64,000 bases of DNA from Paraburkholderia unamae (GCF_003268775.1 NZ_QLSU01000012.1:213137-277136), one strand, 5' to 3'. Positions 51,986 through 62,300 are shown, counted from the stretch's first letter. The notes: generated by a model from the sequence alone, not told the origin. A program made the numbers and translations.

Positions 51986-52627
51986 TTAAAGCGGAGGATC
52001 GATGGGGCGGCGTGGTGAGGCGGCCGGCGCGACCACGCCCATCGAAACAATATACTTGAGCGCGGCGTCGACGGTCATGTCCAGCTCGACCACCTCGCTC
52101 TTTGGCACCATCAGGAAAAAGCCCGACGTGGGATTCGGCGTAGTCGGCACATACACGCTCACGTGATCTTCTTGCAAGTGGTTGACCACGTCGCCGCCGG
52201 GAATGCCGGTGAGAAACGCGATCGTCCACGAACCCTTGCGCGGGTATTCGATCAGAAGCGCCTTGCGAAATGCGTTGCCGTTACTCGAAAGCAGTGTATC
52301 GGAAACCTGCTGGATGCTGCCGTACAGCGGTCCGATGATCGGAATACGGCGCACCAGCGCATTCCACCACTCCACCAGCTTCTGCCCGATGAAGTTGTGC
52401 GTGAGCACGCCCACCACGAAAATGAACGCGAGCGTGAGCACCGCGCCCAGGCCCGGCAGGCGCACGCCGAACACGCGCTCCGGCCGCCACGACTCGGGCA
52501 GCAAAAGCAGCGTCTGATCCATCGTGCCGATGACGAGGTTCAACACCCACAGCGTGATGGCCAGCGGCACCAGCACCAGCAGGCCGGTCAGGAACACCGA
52601 TTTCAACGTCGCTTTCTTGATCGTCAT
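51986..52627 (-). CDS. DUF502 family membrane protein
   Basis: 213 residues; two membrane helices near 10-32 and 58-82 (SVFLTGLLVLVPLAITLWVL and GAVLTLAFIFVVGVLTHNF), then a conserved cytoplasmic part with YPRKGSWTIAFLTG and VYVPTTPNPTSGFFLMVPK. Function unknown. The start ATG at 52627 matches the usual N-terminus; 52639 is an in-frame alternative. It is commonly found between fmdB and aspS in Burkholderia, as here. A much longer frame upstream runs through fmdB and is spurious. Confidence 0.87.
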   Translation of the reverse strand: MTIKKATLKSVFLTGLLVLVPLAITLWVLNLVIGTMDQTLLLLPESWRPERVFGVRLPGLGAVLTLAFIFVVGVLTHNFIGQKLVEWWNALVRRIPIIGPLYGSIQQVSDTLLSSNGNAFRKALLIEYPRKGSWTIAFLTGIPGGDVVNHLQEDHVSVYVPTTPNPTSGFFLMVPKSEVVELDMTVDAALKYIVSMGVVAPAASPRRPIDPPL

Positions 52628-52718
52628 GTACACCGCCATGCGGGCCGCGCGCGGCACGGAAGCTGCCGACGCGGCTTGAGCGCAGCACGATCCGCAAGAA
52701 TCGCGCCGCCGGTTTTCG

Positions 52719-53096
52719 TCAGGTCGAGGCCGCCGGGCTGGGCGTGCTCGCTGTGCTGCTGGTCGTGCCGTTCGTCGCATTGCTCGCGGCCGCGCCGGAA
52801 TCGCCGGAGGCGCCGCTCGCGGCGCCCTCGCCGGCCGGCTTGCCGCCTTCCGACGACGCGCCCTCGCTGGCCGCCTTCGCGCCCGTTGCCGCACCACCCG
52901 CGCCAGCCGAGTTTCCACCCCGGAAATCGGTGACGTACCAGCCCGAGCCCTTCAGCTGGAAGCCGGCGGCGGTGACCTGTTTGCGGAACGTGTCCGCGCC
53001 GCAGCTCGGGCACTGCGTCAGGGGTGCATCGCTGATCTTTTGCAGCGCGTCCTTCTCGAAGCCGCACGACTCGCAGCGATAAGCGTAGATCGGCAT
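52719..53096 (-). CDS. FmdB-type zinc-ribbon protein
   Basis: 125 residues. The N-terminal zinc ribbon MPIYAYRCESCG has Cys8/Cys11 and Cys29/Cys32 in two CxxC pairs, typical of the FmdB/CxxC_CXXC_SSSS family; regulatory roles have been proposed. Residues 65-125 are Ala/Gly/Ser/Thr-rich low complexity. AGGA lies eight bases before the ATG. First gene of the minus-strand group fmdB-DUF502-aspS-nudB-clsB-like. Confidence 0.85.
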   Translation of the reverse strand: MPIYAYRCESCGFEKDALQKISDAPLTQCPSCGADTFRKQVTAAGFQLKGSGWYVTDFRGGNSAGAGGAATGAKAASEGASSEGGKPAGEGAASGASGDSGAAASNATNGTTSSTASTPSPAAST

Positions 53097-53142
53097 GATC
53101 TCTATCCTGATGAAAATCTGATAATTGCTTGCAAAGCCTTGA

Positions 53143-53148
53143 ATTATA
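53143..53148 (-). promoter_or_regulatory. candidate -10 box upstream of fmdB
   Basis: A perfect TATAAT on the minus strand, 46 bases upstream of the fmdB ATG. No good -35 box is present at 16-18 bases; instead a CCAGG/CCTGG dyad (53157-53172) lies over that position, so an activator or repressor may act here. Confidence 0.4.
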
Positions 53149-53369
53149 GCCGCAAACCAGGACCGCCCCTGGCATTTACCGGGCTTGGGGGTCCTGCGGG
53201 GAGGAGCGGAAGGCTTGCGGCCGCCAGCGTGTAGATATGGGCGGGTTGCGCGCACATCAAGTGTGAACGGCGGCGAACGCATGACGCGCCCGCCGCAGGC
53301 CGCCGGGAGGCGGCCCGGAGGTGGCCTGACAGTGCTCCGGGAACGGCTCGTGAAGGGTTCGGGAGCGGA

Positions 53370-54020
53370 TTAAGCGCGCGACGGCGCAGCGTCGTTACGA
53401 CGCCACACAAGCCAGCGCTCGCGCCCGGCGAACACCGGCAGCGAGTCGGCCACGGGCTGGTCGTCCACGAGCGTGAAGAACGGCGTGAGCAAGCTGTCGA
53501 GTTCGTCGCACGCGATCGCGAACGGCGGCCCCTTGGGCGTCTCGCCGATAAAGAAGTAACCCGCCAGCAGCGCGCCGGGCTGCAACAGTTGAGCCATGCG
53601 TTCGGCGTAGCTCGTGCGCTGGTTTTTAGGCAGTGCGCACAGGAAGGCGCGCTCGAACACCCACTCGGGCGTGAACGGCGGCGTGTAGGCGTAGAAGTCC
53701 GCCTCCTCGACCACGCCCGCGTGCGGGCCCAGCGCCGCGCGCGCGCTCGCGACGGCGGCCGGCGCGAAGTCGATGGCGCGCACCGTGCGGCCGCGCTCGG
53801 CGAGCCAGCGCGCCTCCCAGGCGTTGCCGCAGCCTGGAATCAGCACGGCGGCATCGGCATGCGCGGTAGCGAAGGCTTCGAACTCGCGCTGCACGCCCGC
53901 CTGGTCCCACGGTATGAAACCGCGCTCGAAGCGCTCGTCCCAGAACGAGGGCGACGCGGGGTCGCGGGTTTCGAATTCGGGCGCATCGCCCGGTTGGCGC
54001 GGCGAGGTCGGGTCGCTCAT
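53370..54020 (-). CDS. TPMT-family SAM-dependent methyltransferase
   Basis: 216 residues. The N-terminal FWDERFERGFIPWDQ and the SAM-binding VLIPGCGNAWEARWLAERG are typical of the thiopurine or thiol S-methyltransferase family in betaproteobacteria, which methylate small sulfur or selenium/tellurium compounds; the true substrate is unknown. It is followed, 50 bases upstream on the same strand, by ubiB. Confidence 0.82.
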   Translation of the reverse strand: MSDPTSPRQPGDAPEFETRDPASPSFWDERFERGFIPWDQAGVQREFEAFATAHADAAVLIPGCGNAWEARWLAERGRTVRAIDFAPAAVASARAALGPHAGVVEEADFYAYTPPFTPEWVFERAFLCALPKNQRTSYAERMAQLLQPGALLAGYFFIGETPKGPPFAIACDELDSLLTPFFTLVDDQPVADSLPVFAGRERWLVWRRNDAAPSRA

Positions 54021-54070
54021 CGTCTCACTCCTTGTCTTTATGGGCCTGTAGGCGGCTTGCCGTCAGAGCG

Positions 54071-55648
54071 TCAGCCGCCGTAGGCGAACGCCAGCCAGAC
54101 GCGCGCCGCCACCATGCCCACGCCCACGGCCACGCCGAACACCAGCAAGCCTTGCAGCAAGCGGTTCGTGCGGCGCTGCTCGGCGAGCATCTGGCGGATC
54201 GTCTCGTCGGCCGCGAGATTGCCCGGCTCCTGGCGGTGCAGCAGCGCCTGATGCACGAGGCGCGGCAATTGCGGCAGCGTCTTGCTCCATTGCGGCGCTT
54301 CGATCTTGAAGCGCTCGTACCAGCCGCGCAGGCCGATCTGCTCGGTCATCCAGCGTTCGAGATAAGGCTTCGCCGTTTTCCAGAGGTCGAGTTCCGGATC
54401 GAGCGAGCGCCCCAGGCCCTCGACGTTGAGCATGGTCTTTTGCAGCAGCACGAGCTGCGGCTGGATTTCCACGTTGAAGCGGCGCGAGGTCTGGAAAAGG
54501 CGCAGCAGCACCTGGCCCAGCGAAATGTCCTTCAACGCGCGGTCGAAGTACGGCTCGCACACGGCGCGAATCGCGCTCTCCAGCTCCTCCACGCGGGTGG
54601 TCGGCGGCACCCAGCCCGACTCGATGTGCAGCGTCGCCACGCGGTGATAGTCGCGCTTGAAGAACGCGAGAAAGTTCTGCGCCAGGTAGTTCTTGTCGAA
54701 GTCCGACAGCGCGCCGACGATGCCGAAATCGAGCGCGATATAGCGGCCGAAATGCGCGGGATCGAGGCTCACCTGGATGTTGCCGGGGTGCATGTCGGCG
54801 TGAAAGAAGCCGTCGCGGAACACCTGCGTGAAGAAGATTTCCACGCCTTCGCGCGCGAGTTTCGGAATGTCCACGCCCGCCGCGCGCAGCTTGTCGACCT
54901 GGCTGATCGGCACGCCGACCATGCGCTCCATCACGAGCACATTGGGCGTGCTGAATTCCCAGTACATCTCCGGCACGAGCAACAAGTCGAGGCCTGCGAA
55001 ATTGCGGCGCAGCTGGCTGCCGTTGGCGGCCTCGCGCATGAGGTCGAGTTCGTCGTGCAGATACTTGTCGAACTCCGCGACCACTTCGCGCGGCTTCAGG
55101 CGCTTGCCGTCGGCCCACAGGCGTTCGGCCCACACGGCGAGGTCGCGCAGCAGCGCGAGGTCGGAATCGATGACCGGGCGCATGTTCGGCCGCAGCACCT
55201 TCACCGCCACCGGCTTGCCCGCGTGCTGGCCCGACTTCACCTTGGCGAAGTGCACCTGCGCGATCGAGGCGCTCGCCACCGGCACGCGCTCGAACTCGTC
55301 GAACAGCGTGTCGACGGGCGCGCCCAGCGACTTCTCGATCAGCCCGATCGCCACGCTCGACTCGAACGGCGGCACCTGGTCCTGCAACTTCGCGAGTTCG
55401 TTGGCGATGTCGGGCGGCAGCAGATCGCGCCGCGTGGAGAGCACCTGGCCGAATTTCACGAAGATCGGGCCGAGGCTTTCCAGCGCGAGACGCAGACGCA
55501 AACCGGGCGGGTCGTCGAACCGGCGGCCGATCGTGGTGACGCGCAGGAGCAGCCGCACACGCCGGTCGTTGATCCGGCTCAACATCATCTCGTCCAGGCC
55601 GAAGCGGATGACGGTGAAGCAAATCTTGAGGAAACGCAGAAAACGCAT
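54071..55648 (-). CDS. ubiB: ubiquinone biosynthesis ATPase/kinase-like protein UbiB
   Basis: 525-residue ABC1/ADCK-family protein required for ubiquinone synthesis. It has the KxGQ motif (KFGQ, residues 65-68), the ASIAQVHFAKV nucleotide-binding segment, HADMHPGNI and ALDFGIVG in the catalytic core, and two C-terminal membrane helices (GLLVFGVAVGVGMVAARVW). It follows ubiJ by 18 bases. Confidence 0.95.
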   Translation of the reverse strand: MRFLRFLKICFTVIRFGLDEMMLSRINDRRVRLLLRVTTIGRRFDDPPGLRLRLALESLGPIFVKFGQVLSTRRDLLPPDIANELAKLQDQVPPFESSVAIGLIEKSLGAPVDTLFDEFERVPVASASIAQVHFAKVKSGQHAGKPVAVKVLRPNMRPVIDSDLALLRDLAVWAERLWADGKRLKPREVVAEFDKYLHDELDLMREAANGSQLRRNFAGLDLLLVPEMYWEFSTPNVLVMERMVGVPISQVDKLRAAGVDIPKLAREGVEIFFTQVFRDGFFHADMHPGNIQVSLDPAHFGRYIALDFGIVGALSDFDKNYLAQNFLAFFKRDYHRVATLHIESGWVPPTTRVEELESAIRAVCEPYFDRALKDISLGQVLLRLFQTSRRFNVEIQPQLVLLQKTMLNVEGLGRSLDPELDLWKTAKPYLERWMTEQIGLRGWYERFKIEAPQWSKTLPQLPRLVHQALLHRQEPGNLAADETIRQMLAEQRRTNRLLQGLLVFGVAVGVGMVAARVWLAFAYGG

Positions 55649-55666
55649 GTCTGGGAGGCCTGTTGT

Positions 55667-56308
55667 CTAGCGCGAGCCGCGCGGCGCAGCGCTTTGGCTT
55701 GCGCCCCTGGCCTGTGATTTTTGTTCGAGACGCTCGATGCGCTTCTCCACGCGCGCCAGCGCATCGCGCGCGCGGGACAGCTCCTCGTTGAAGCCGTCGA
55801 GCTCGGCGCGCCGCACGAGCTGCGGATTCTCGTCGAGCAGATATTCCGTGACCGAGCCGAGCACGTTGCGCCCGGTGCGCAGCGCCTGCCCGTGCGCCGT
55901 GCGCGCGAGCGAAGCGATGCGCGAAGCCGGTGCGTCACCGATCAGCTTCGCGAGATCCTCTTCAGGCTCCCAGCGCAGATGCTCGGCGAGCTTGCCGATC
56001 ACCTGGGCGAATTCGGCGTCGCCCTCGATCTTCACGTGCTTCATCACGGCCGCCTGGCCGCCCTGGAGGAACGACGAGAGCGCGCCCGCCGGCAACGAGA
56101 GCGTGACGTCGACTGCGCCCGCGTCGTGGTCCTCGACCGCGCCCAGATAGCCGTCCGGCTGCACGAGCAGCGTGAGGACGACCGGCGGGCACGAAAGCCG
56201 CGCGGTCTTGCCGGCATAGGGAGCGAGGCGCTCGCGTGCCCACGATTCGCGGGCGAGCAGGTGATTGACAGCGGCAGCGAAGGGCTTGGCGGCGAGAGTC
56301 ATCGGCAT
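55667..56308 (-). CDS. ubiJ: ubiquinone biosynthesis accessory factor UbiJ
   Basis: 213-residue SCP2-domain lipid-binding protein that helps organise the ubiquinone biosynthetic enzymes. The N-terminal AAKPFAAAVNHLLARE and SCP2-like strands precede a C-terminal coiled coil (RARDALARVEKRIERLEQK). Starts at 56308 and 56302 are both possible, with no clear ribosome binding site. A terminator hairpin lies only 10 bases upstream. Confidence 0.87.
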   Translation of the reverse strand: MPMTLAAKPFAAAVNHLLARESWARERLAPYAGKTARLSCPPVVLTLLVQPDGYLGAVEDHDAGAVDVTLSLPAGALSSFLQGGQAAVMKHVKIEGDAEFAQVIGKLAEHLRWEPEEDLAKLIGDAPASRIASLARTAHGQALRTGRNVLGSVTEYLLDENPQLVRRAELDGFNEELSRARDALARVEKRIERLEQKSQARGASQSAAPRGSR

Positions 56309-56318
56309 GGAATAAGAA

Positions 56319-56348
56319 AACCCGCACGGGCACGAGCCCGGGCGGGTT
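56319..56348 (-). terminator. intrinsic terminator between Tim44-like gene and ubiJ
   Basis: Long hairpin: outer arms AACCCGC/GCGGGTT (7 bp), inner arms CGGGC/GCCCG (5 bp), loop of 4. It is followed on the minus strand by TTTTCTTATT. It lies after the Tim44-like stop and immediately before ubiJ, so ubiJ-ubiB may need readthrough or their own promoter. Confidence 0.65.
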
Positions 56349-56476
56349 CCTATTGTAGCGTTCGAGCCGTAGGATCGCGCCGCCGCTCAACCCGGCGCGG
56401 CGGCCGTCGGAAGTCAGGCTCCGTGATCTGGATCAAATCACGGGACGCCTGGCCTCACTGCGAACCCGTTGCCGAC

Positions 56477-57511
56477 TCAGTGCGACTCGACCTGCTGAAT
56501 GCCCGCGAGCAGCCAGCCTTCGCCCGAAGCGCGCGACTTCGAGAGGTTCCAGATCTCGACGAACGGCTCGGCCGGCTGGCCCATGCCTTCGCGGATCAGG
56601 CCGTTGAAACGCACGCTCGCGAGGTATTCGCTGCCGCGTTCTTCCACGGCGAGCACGTCCGCGTTAAGTTGCACGACGTCGGTCTGGTTGGGCTGCGAGC
56701 CGCGGCCGGCGAGATCGACGCGAATTTCGGCGAACATCTCGGGCGTCGTGAACTCACGGATGTCGTCCATGTTGCCCGCGTCCCACGCGGCTTGCAGGCG
56801 CACGAAGTACACCTTCGCGTTGCGCAGGAAAGCCTCGGTGTCGAAACCGGCGGGAATCGACGCAGCCGCGGCGGCCGACGTGTCGGCACCCGACGCGTTG
56901 AGCGCGTTGGCTTCAGGCGCGAGGTACTGGCCCGTGGACGACGCCGGGTAACGCGGCTCCTGCGGCTGATAACCGCCCGTCGACTGGTTCAGGCTGTTCG
57001 ACGATGCGTAAGCGCCACCACCCGTCTGGTACGCCGGTTCCACGGGACGGCGGCGGTTCATGAACTTGCGGATCAGCCAGATGGCGACGAAGGCGATGAT
57101 CGCGATCACGATCATGTTGGCCATCATGCCGGCGAACGCTTCGCCCAGACCGAAGTGCGAGAGCAGCGCGGCAATGCCGAGACCGGCCGCGAGACCCGCG
57201 ATAGGTCCGAGCCAGCGATTGCGCGCCGGTGCGGCCGCGGGCGTGGGCGCCGGCGTGCCGGGCGCGCGCTGGGCACCGGCCTGCTGCGCGGGGTTGGTCG
57301 GGCTGGGCTGGGCCGGCGGCGGCGTGGTGCTGCGCTGCGAAGCGACCGATGACTGCTTGCCGAAGCTGCGGCCGCCACCCATGCGGCGAGCTTCCGCATC
57401 GAACGATGCGAAGCTGCCGGCAACCATCACACCCACCATGGCCAGAATGCCGATTCGTCTGGCCCATGACGTTGAAAGCTTTTTGGAAGCAACGATGCGG
57501 GGCTCAGACAT
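56477..57511 (-). CDS. Tim44-like domain protein
   Basis: 344 residues. N-terminal signal or anchor helix (19-40), a Pro/Gln/Ala-rich linker, two membrane helices (about 101-118 and 128-147), then a Tim44-like domain (about 220-344) beginning GFDTEAFLRNAKVYFVRLQAAWDAG. In bacteria the role is unknown; homology is to the membrane-binding domain of the mitochondrial import motor. It follows ubiE by 36 bases, a placement conserved in Burkholderia, but a link with quinone synthesis is not shown. Confidence 0.85.
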   Translation of the reverse strand: MSEPRIVASKKLSTSWARRIGILAMVGVMVAGSFASFDAEARRMGGGRSFGKQSSVASQRSTTPPPAQPSPTNPAQQAGAQRAPGTPAPTPAAAPARNRWLGPIAGLAAGLGIAALLSHFGLGEAFAGMMANMIVIAIIAFVAIWLIRKFMNRRRPVEPAYQTGGGAYASSNSLNQSTGGYQPQEPRYPASSTGQYLAPEANALNASGADTSAAAAASIPAGFDTEAFLRNAKVYFVRLQAAWDAGNMDDIREFTTPEMFAEIRVDLAGRGSQPNQTDVVQLNADVLAVEERGSEYLASVRFNGLIREGMGQPAEPFVEIWNLSKSRASGEGWLLAGIQQVESH

Positions 57512-57547
57512 GGCGAAAATTCCTTTTAAGACAGTGAGTTGGGAACA

Positions 57548-58279
57548 CTAATACTTTGTGCCGACGTGTAAGGCTACCACGCCAGCTGACAAATTGTAAT
57601 ATTTGACGGCATCGAGGCCGACTTGTTCCATCATCGTCTTGAGTGTTTCCTGATCCGGATGCATGCGGATCGACTCAGCGAGATACTGGTAGCTGTCCGC
57701 GTCCTGCGCAAAGCGCTGGCCAAGCCACGGCAGCACCTTGAACGAATACACGTCGTACACCTTCTTGAGCGGCTCCCAGACCTTCGAGAATTCGAGCACG
57801 AGCACGCGGCCGCCCGGCTTGAGCACGCGGCGCATCTCGGCGAGCGCGCCGTCCTTGTGCGTCATGTTGCGCAGCCCGAAAGCCACGGTCACCACGTCGA
57901 AGTAGTTGTCCGGAAAGGGAATTTTCTCGGCGTCGCAGAGCAGCGCGGGCGTGATCACGCCCTTGTCGATCAAGCGGTCGCGGCCCACGCGCAGCATCGA
58001 CTCGTTGATGTCCGTGTGCCAGACCTCGCCGGTCGGGCCCGCTTTCTTCGCGAACGCCATCGAAAGGTCGCCGGTGCCGCCCGCGATGTCGAGCACCTTC
58101 GCACCCGGCCGGATGTTCGCCTGCGCGATCGTGAACGCCTTCCACGCGCGGTGCAGCCCGCCCGACATCAGGTCGTTCATCAGGTCATAGTTCGAAGCGA
58201 CCGAGTGGAACACGCCGGCCACCTTCTTCGCCTTGTCCTGTTCGTCGACTGTCTGATAGCCGAAGTGGGTTTTGCTCAT
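57548..58279 (-). CDS. ubiE: ubiquinone/menaquinone C-methyltransferase UbiE
   Basis: 243-residue SAM-dependent methyltransferase acting in ubiquinone (and demethylmenaquinone) synthesis. SAM motif VLDIAGGTGDL (62-72), family segments KVAGVFHSVASNYDLMNDLMS and FGLRNMTHK, and ARVLVLEFSK-type block. The true start is the ATG at 58279; the frame extends far upstream through the DUF971 and HIT genes, but that part is spurious. Confidence 0.95.
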   Translation of the reverse strand: MSKTHFGYQTVDEQDKAKKVAGVFHSVASNYDLMNDLMSGGLHRAWKAFTIAQANIRPGAKVLDIAGGTGDLSMAFAKKAGPTGEVWHTDINESMLRVGRDRLIDKGVITPALLCDAEKIPFPDNYFDVVTVAFGLRNMTHKDGALAEMRRVLKPGGRVLVLEFSKVWEPLKKVYDVYSFKVLPWLGQRFAQDADSYQYLAESIRMHPDQETLKTMMEQVGLDAVKYYNLSAGVVALHVGTKY

Positions 58280-58368
58280 CGCGCTCGTCCTTTCGCGGAA
58301 GGGTGTTCTTTGTTGGTGTGCGCCGCGTCTGTCAGATGCGCGGCGGGGCAGGATCGTAACAGGAAGCG

Positions 58369-58791
58369 TCAGTGGCAGTGGCCGTGCGCGGCACCGCCGG
58401 GTGCCTGCGCGGCCATCGGCGTGTCGCGCTCGACGCCCGCCGCTTTCAGTTTGGCGAAATATTCGGCCCAGAGTTCGTCCTGGCGCGTGGCCAGCTCGTA
58501 GAGCTGGTCCCACGAGTAGATGCCGGTGTTGTGGCCGTCGGAGAACGTGGGCTGGAGCGCGTAGTTGCCCACGCCCTCGAGCGCCGAGATCGTGACCTCG
58601 CGCTTGCCGGTTTGCAGCGTTTCCTGGCCTGGGCCGTGGCCGCGCACTTCCGCCGAAGGCGAATACACGCGCATCAGTTCGAACGGAATGCGGTAGCTCT
58701 CGCCGCTTGCATACTGAAGTTCCAGCACGCGCGAGACGGCGTGCACCACGACGCCGGTCGGCACCGGCGTATCGGATTTCAAACCACTCAT
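58369..58791 (-). CDS. DUF971 domain protein
   Basis: 140 residues. The segment YRIPFELMRVYSPSAEVRGHGPGQ with DGHNTGIYSWDQLYELA is the DUF971 domain, also found at the N-terminus of gamma-butyrobetaine hydroxylases. Function is unknown; a metal- or Fe-S-related role has been suggested for relatives. The C-terminus is His-rich (HGHCH). Start at 58791 rather than 58842, because AGGA is suitably placed and homology begins soon after. Confidence 0.85.
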   Translation of the reverse strand: MSGLKSDTPVPTGVVVHAVSRVLELQYASGESYRIPFELMRVYSPSAEVRGHGPGQETLQTGKREVTISALEGVGNYALQPTFSDGHNTGIYSWDQLYELATRQDELWAEYFAKLKAAGVERDTPMAAQAPGGAAHGHCH

Positions 58792-58851
58792 GATCGTTCC
58801 TGCTCCTGGCTCCACGGTTGGCATGCCCGCGGCCGCCTGCATGCTCAGGCC

Positions 58852-59277
58852 CTAAGCCTGCTCCATTTCCTGACGCACCGCGTCGCGCAGCAGCGTGGCC
58901 TGCGCGCGGCGCTGGCCCAGCATCGCCTCGGACACCGTGCGCTGGCGCGGCGCCCATACGGGCAGCGGAAAGTGTGCGTCGTTCGTGAAGCGCGGGATCA
59001 CGTGCCAGTGCACGTGCGGCACCTGGTTGCCGAGGCTCGCGAGATTGACTTTCGAAGGTTGCATGATGCGGCGCAGCGCACGCTCGACGGCGTACACGGC
59101 GCGCATCAGATGTTCCCGGTCGGCCGCGCTCAGGTCGGAGAATTCGGCGACGTGCGCATTCCAGATGACCCGGCAAAAACCGGGATAGTCGGCCTCGGCC
59201 GTCGCGAGCACGACGCGCATGCGCTCGTCCTGCCACAGCACGTCGCCGCCTTCCTCATTGCAGAATACGCATGCCAT
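58852..59277 (-). CDS. HIT family hydrolase
   Basis: 141-residue histidine-triad protein (nucleotidyl hydrolase or transferase superfamily). The catalytic HVHWHVI is at 88-94. Two cysteines at the N-terminus (CVFC) resemble the zinc-binding form of HIT proteins. It lies 41 bases downstream of the giant oxidoreductase and 60 bases upstream of DUF971, so the four genes down to ubiE probably share a transcript. Substrate unknown. Confidence 0.87.
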   Translation of the reverse strand: MACVFCNEEGGDVLWQDERMRVVLATAEADYPGFCRVIWNAHVAEFSDLSAADREHLMRAVYAVERALRRIMQPSKVNLASLGNQVPHVHWHVIPRFTNDAHFPLPVWAPRQRTVSEAMLGQRRAQATLLRDAVRQEMEQA

Positions 59278-59318
59278 CGTCGTCCCCGAACCCGTTCACG
59301 GAAAATTGAGCGCTGCCA

Positions 59319-62300
59319 TTAGACCAGCACGCGCTCGATTCCGCCATTGTTCGCGCTCTGAACATAGTCCGCCATCCAGTTTTCACCAAGCACGTGTCGG
59401 GCGATTTCCACCACGATGTAGTCGGCTTCGATGTTGGCGTCCTCGTTGTACCGCGACAGACCCTGGAGGCACGACGGGCAGCTCGTCAGAATCTTGACGT
59501 CCTGTGTCGTACCCTGCCCGCCCGCTTCCTGCTGCGTAGCCGGCTGCACCCCGTTCGCGCCGTTGCCGACGACCGGGATGCCGCGCAGCTTCGCCGCGCC
59601 CTTGCGGATTTCCTCTTCCTTGCGGAACCGCACCTGCGTCGAAATGTCCGGGCGCGTGACGGCCAGCGTGCCCGATTCGCCACAGCAGCGATCGTTCTTC
59701 TCGATCTTGTAGCCGTCCTTTTCCGAACCCATGAGTTCGTTGACGAGCTTCACCGGATCGATCGTCTTGATCGGCGTGTGGCACGGGTCGTGATACATGT
59801 AGCGCGTGCCGCTCACGCCGTCGAGCTTGATGCCCTTCTCCAGCAGGAATTCGTGGATGTCGATAATGCGGCACCCCGGGAAGATCTTGTCGAATTCATA
59901 ACCCGCAAGCTGGTCGTAGCAGGTTCCACACGACACTACCACCGTCTTGATGTCGAGGTAGTTGAGTGTGTTCGCAACCCGGTGGAACAGCACACGGTTG
60001 TCGGTGACGATCTTCTCGGCCTTGTCGTACTGGCCCGAGCCGCGCTGCGGATAGCCGCAACACAGGTAGCCCGGCGGCAGCACGGTCTGCACGCCTGCTT
60101 CCCACAGCATGGCCTGCGTGGCGAGGCCCACCTGCGAGAACAGGCGCTCCGAGCCGCAGCCGGGGAAGTAGAACACCGCTTCCGAATCGACGTTGGTCGT
60201 CTTCGGATTGCGGATGATCGGCACGATCTTGTTGTCTTCAATGTCGAGCAGCGCGCGCGCCGTCTTCTTCGGCAGGTTGCCCGGCATCTTCTTGTTGACG
60301 AAGTGGATCACCTGCTCGACCACGGCCGGCTTGCCCGTGGATGCGGGCGGATGCGCCGTCTGCTTCTTCACGAACTTCTTCAGCACATCGTTGCCGAGGC
60401 GCTGCGCCTTGTAGCCCACGCCCATCATCACTTCGCGCGCGAGGTTGATGGTCTGCGGGTTGGTGGCGTTCAGGAAGAACATGCCCGCCGCGTTGCCCGC
60501 GTTGAACTTCTTCTTGCCCATCTTGCGCAGCAGATTGCGCATGTTCATCGTCACGTCGCCGAAGTCGATCTTGACCGGGCACGGCGTCACGCACTTGTGG
60601 CAGACCGTGCAGTGGTCGGCCACGTCGTTGAACTCGTCCCAATGCTTGATCGACACGCCGCGGCGCGTCTGCTCTTCGTACAGGAAGGCTTCGACCAGCA
60701 GGGAGGTCGCAAGAATCTTGTTGCGCGGGCTGTAGAGCAGGTTCGCGCGCGGCACGTGGGTCGCGCACACGGGCTTGCACTTGCCGCAGCGCAGGCAGTC
60801 CTTCACCGACTCGGCAATCGCGCCGATGTCGGACTGCTGCATGATGAGCGACTCGTAGCCCATCAGGCCGAACGACGGCGTGTAGGCGTTGCGCAGGTCG
60901 GCGCCTTCGAGCAGCTTGCCCGCGTTGAAGCGCCCTTGCGGATCGACGCGCTGCTTGTACGCGCGGAACTCGGCGATCTCGTCATCGGTGAGGAATTCGA
61001 GCTTCGTAATGCCGATGCCGTGCTCGCCCGAGATCACGCCGTCGAGCGAACGCGCGAGCTTCATGATGCGCGCGACCGCGACGTGCGCGTCTTGCAGCAT
61101 CTCGTAGTTGTCCGAGTTGACCGGCAGGTTGGTGTGCACGTTGCCGTCGCCGGCGTGCATGTGCAGCGCCACGAACACGCGGCCGCGCAGCACCCGCTTG
61201 TGGATCGCCTGGGCCTCGTCGAGGATCGGCTTGAATTCGCCGCCGTTGAAGATCTTGCGCAGTTCCGCGCGGATCTCCTGCTTCCACGAGATGCGCACCG
61301 TGCGGTCCTGGGTCACGTGAAAGACGTTGGCGTCCGGTTGCACGTCCACGCGGTCGGCGAACTTCTCCGCGAGCGCCTCGTAGCCCAGTTGCACGAGATA
61401 GTGCTGCGCCTCGCGCAACGGCATGTCGAGCTTCTCGCCCACGAAGGTCCAGCGCTCGCGCACGCGCTTGAGCAGGTCGAGCGCCTGCTGCACGCGGTCT
61501 TCGAGCAGCTCGGCGCTCGGAATCTCGTTGGCGTCGTCGGTCTTGCCGAGCGGCAGCTTGCCTTCCTTGAAGAACGCTTCGAGCGCGTCGACCAGTTGCA
61601 GCTTGTTCTTGATCGACAGTTCGATGTTGATGCGCTCGATGCCGTCCGTGTACTCGCCCATGCGGTTGAGCGGAATCACGACGTCTTCGTTGATCTTGAA
61701 CGCGTTGGTGTGCTTCGCAATCGCGGCCGTGCGGCTGCGGTCGAGCCAGAAGCGCTTGCGCGCCTCGGCGGACACCGCGACGAAGCCCTCGCCGCTCTTG
61801 CCGTTGGCCATGCGGATGACTTCCGAGGTGGCGGTTGCCACGGCATCGGCGTCGTCGCCGACGATGTCGCCGATCAGCACCATCTTCGGAAACGCGTTGC
61901 GCTTGCTCTTGGTCGCGTAGCCCACGGCGCGCAGATAGCGCTCGTCCAGATGCTCCAGACCCGCGAGGATCGCCCCGCCCTGCTTCGACGTTTCGAACAG
62001 GTAGTCCTTGATTTCGACGATGCTCGGAATCGCTTCGCGCGCCTGGCCGAAGAATTCGAGACAGACCGTGCGCGTATGCGCGGGCATCTTGTGCAGCACC
62101 CAGCGCGCGGACGTGATGAGCCCGTCGCAGCCTTCCTTCTGCACGCCAGGCAGGCCGGCGAGGAACTTGTCGGTGACGTCCTTGCCGAGACCTTCCTTGC
62201 GGAAACGCTTGCCTTCGATGTCGAGCGATTCGGTGCGCAGCAGCTTTTCGCCCGGCGCGTGCTCGCCGTCGAACCACTTGAGCTCGAAACGCGCCACGGG

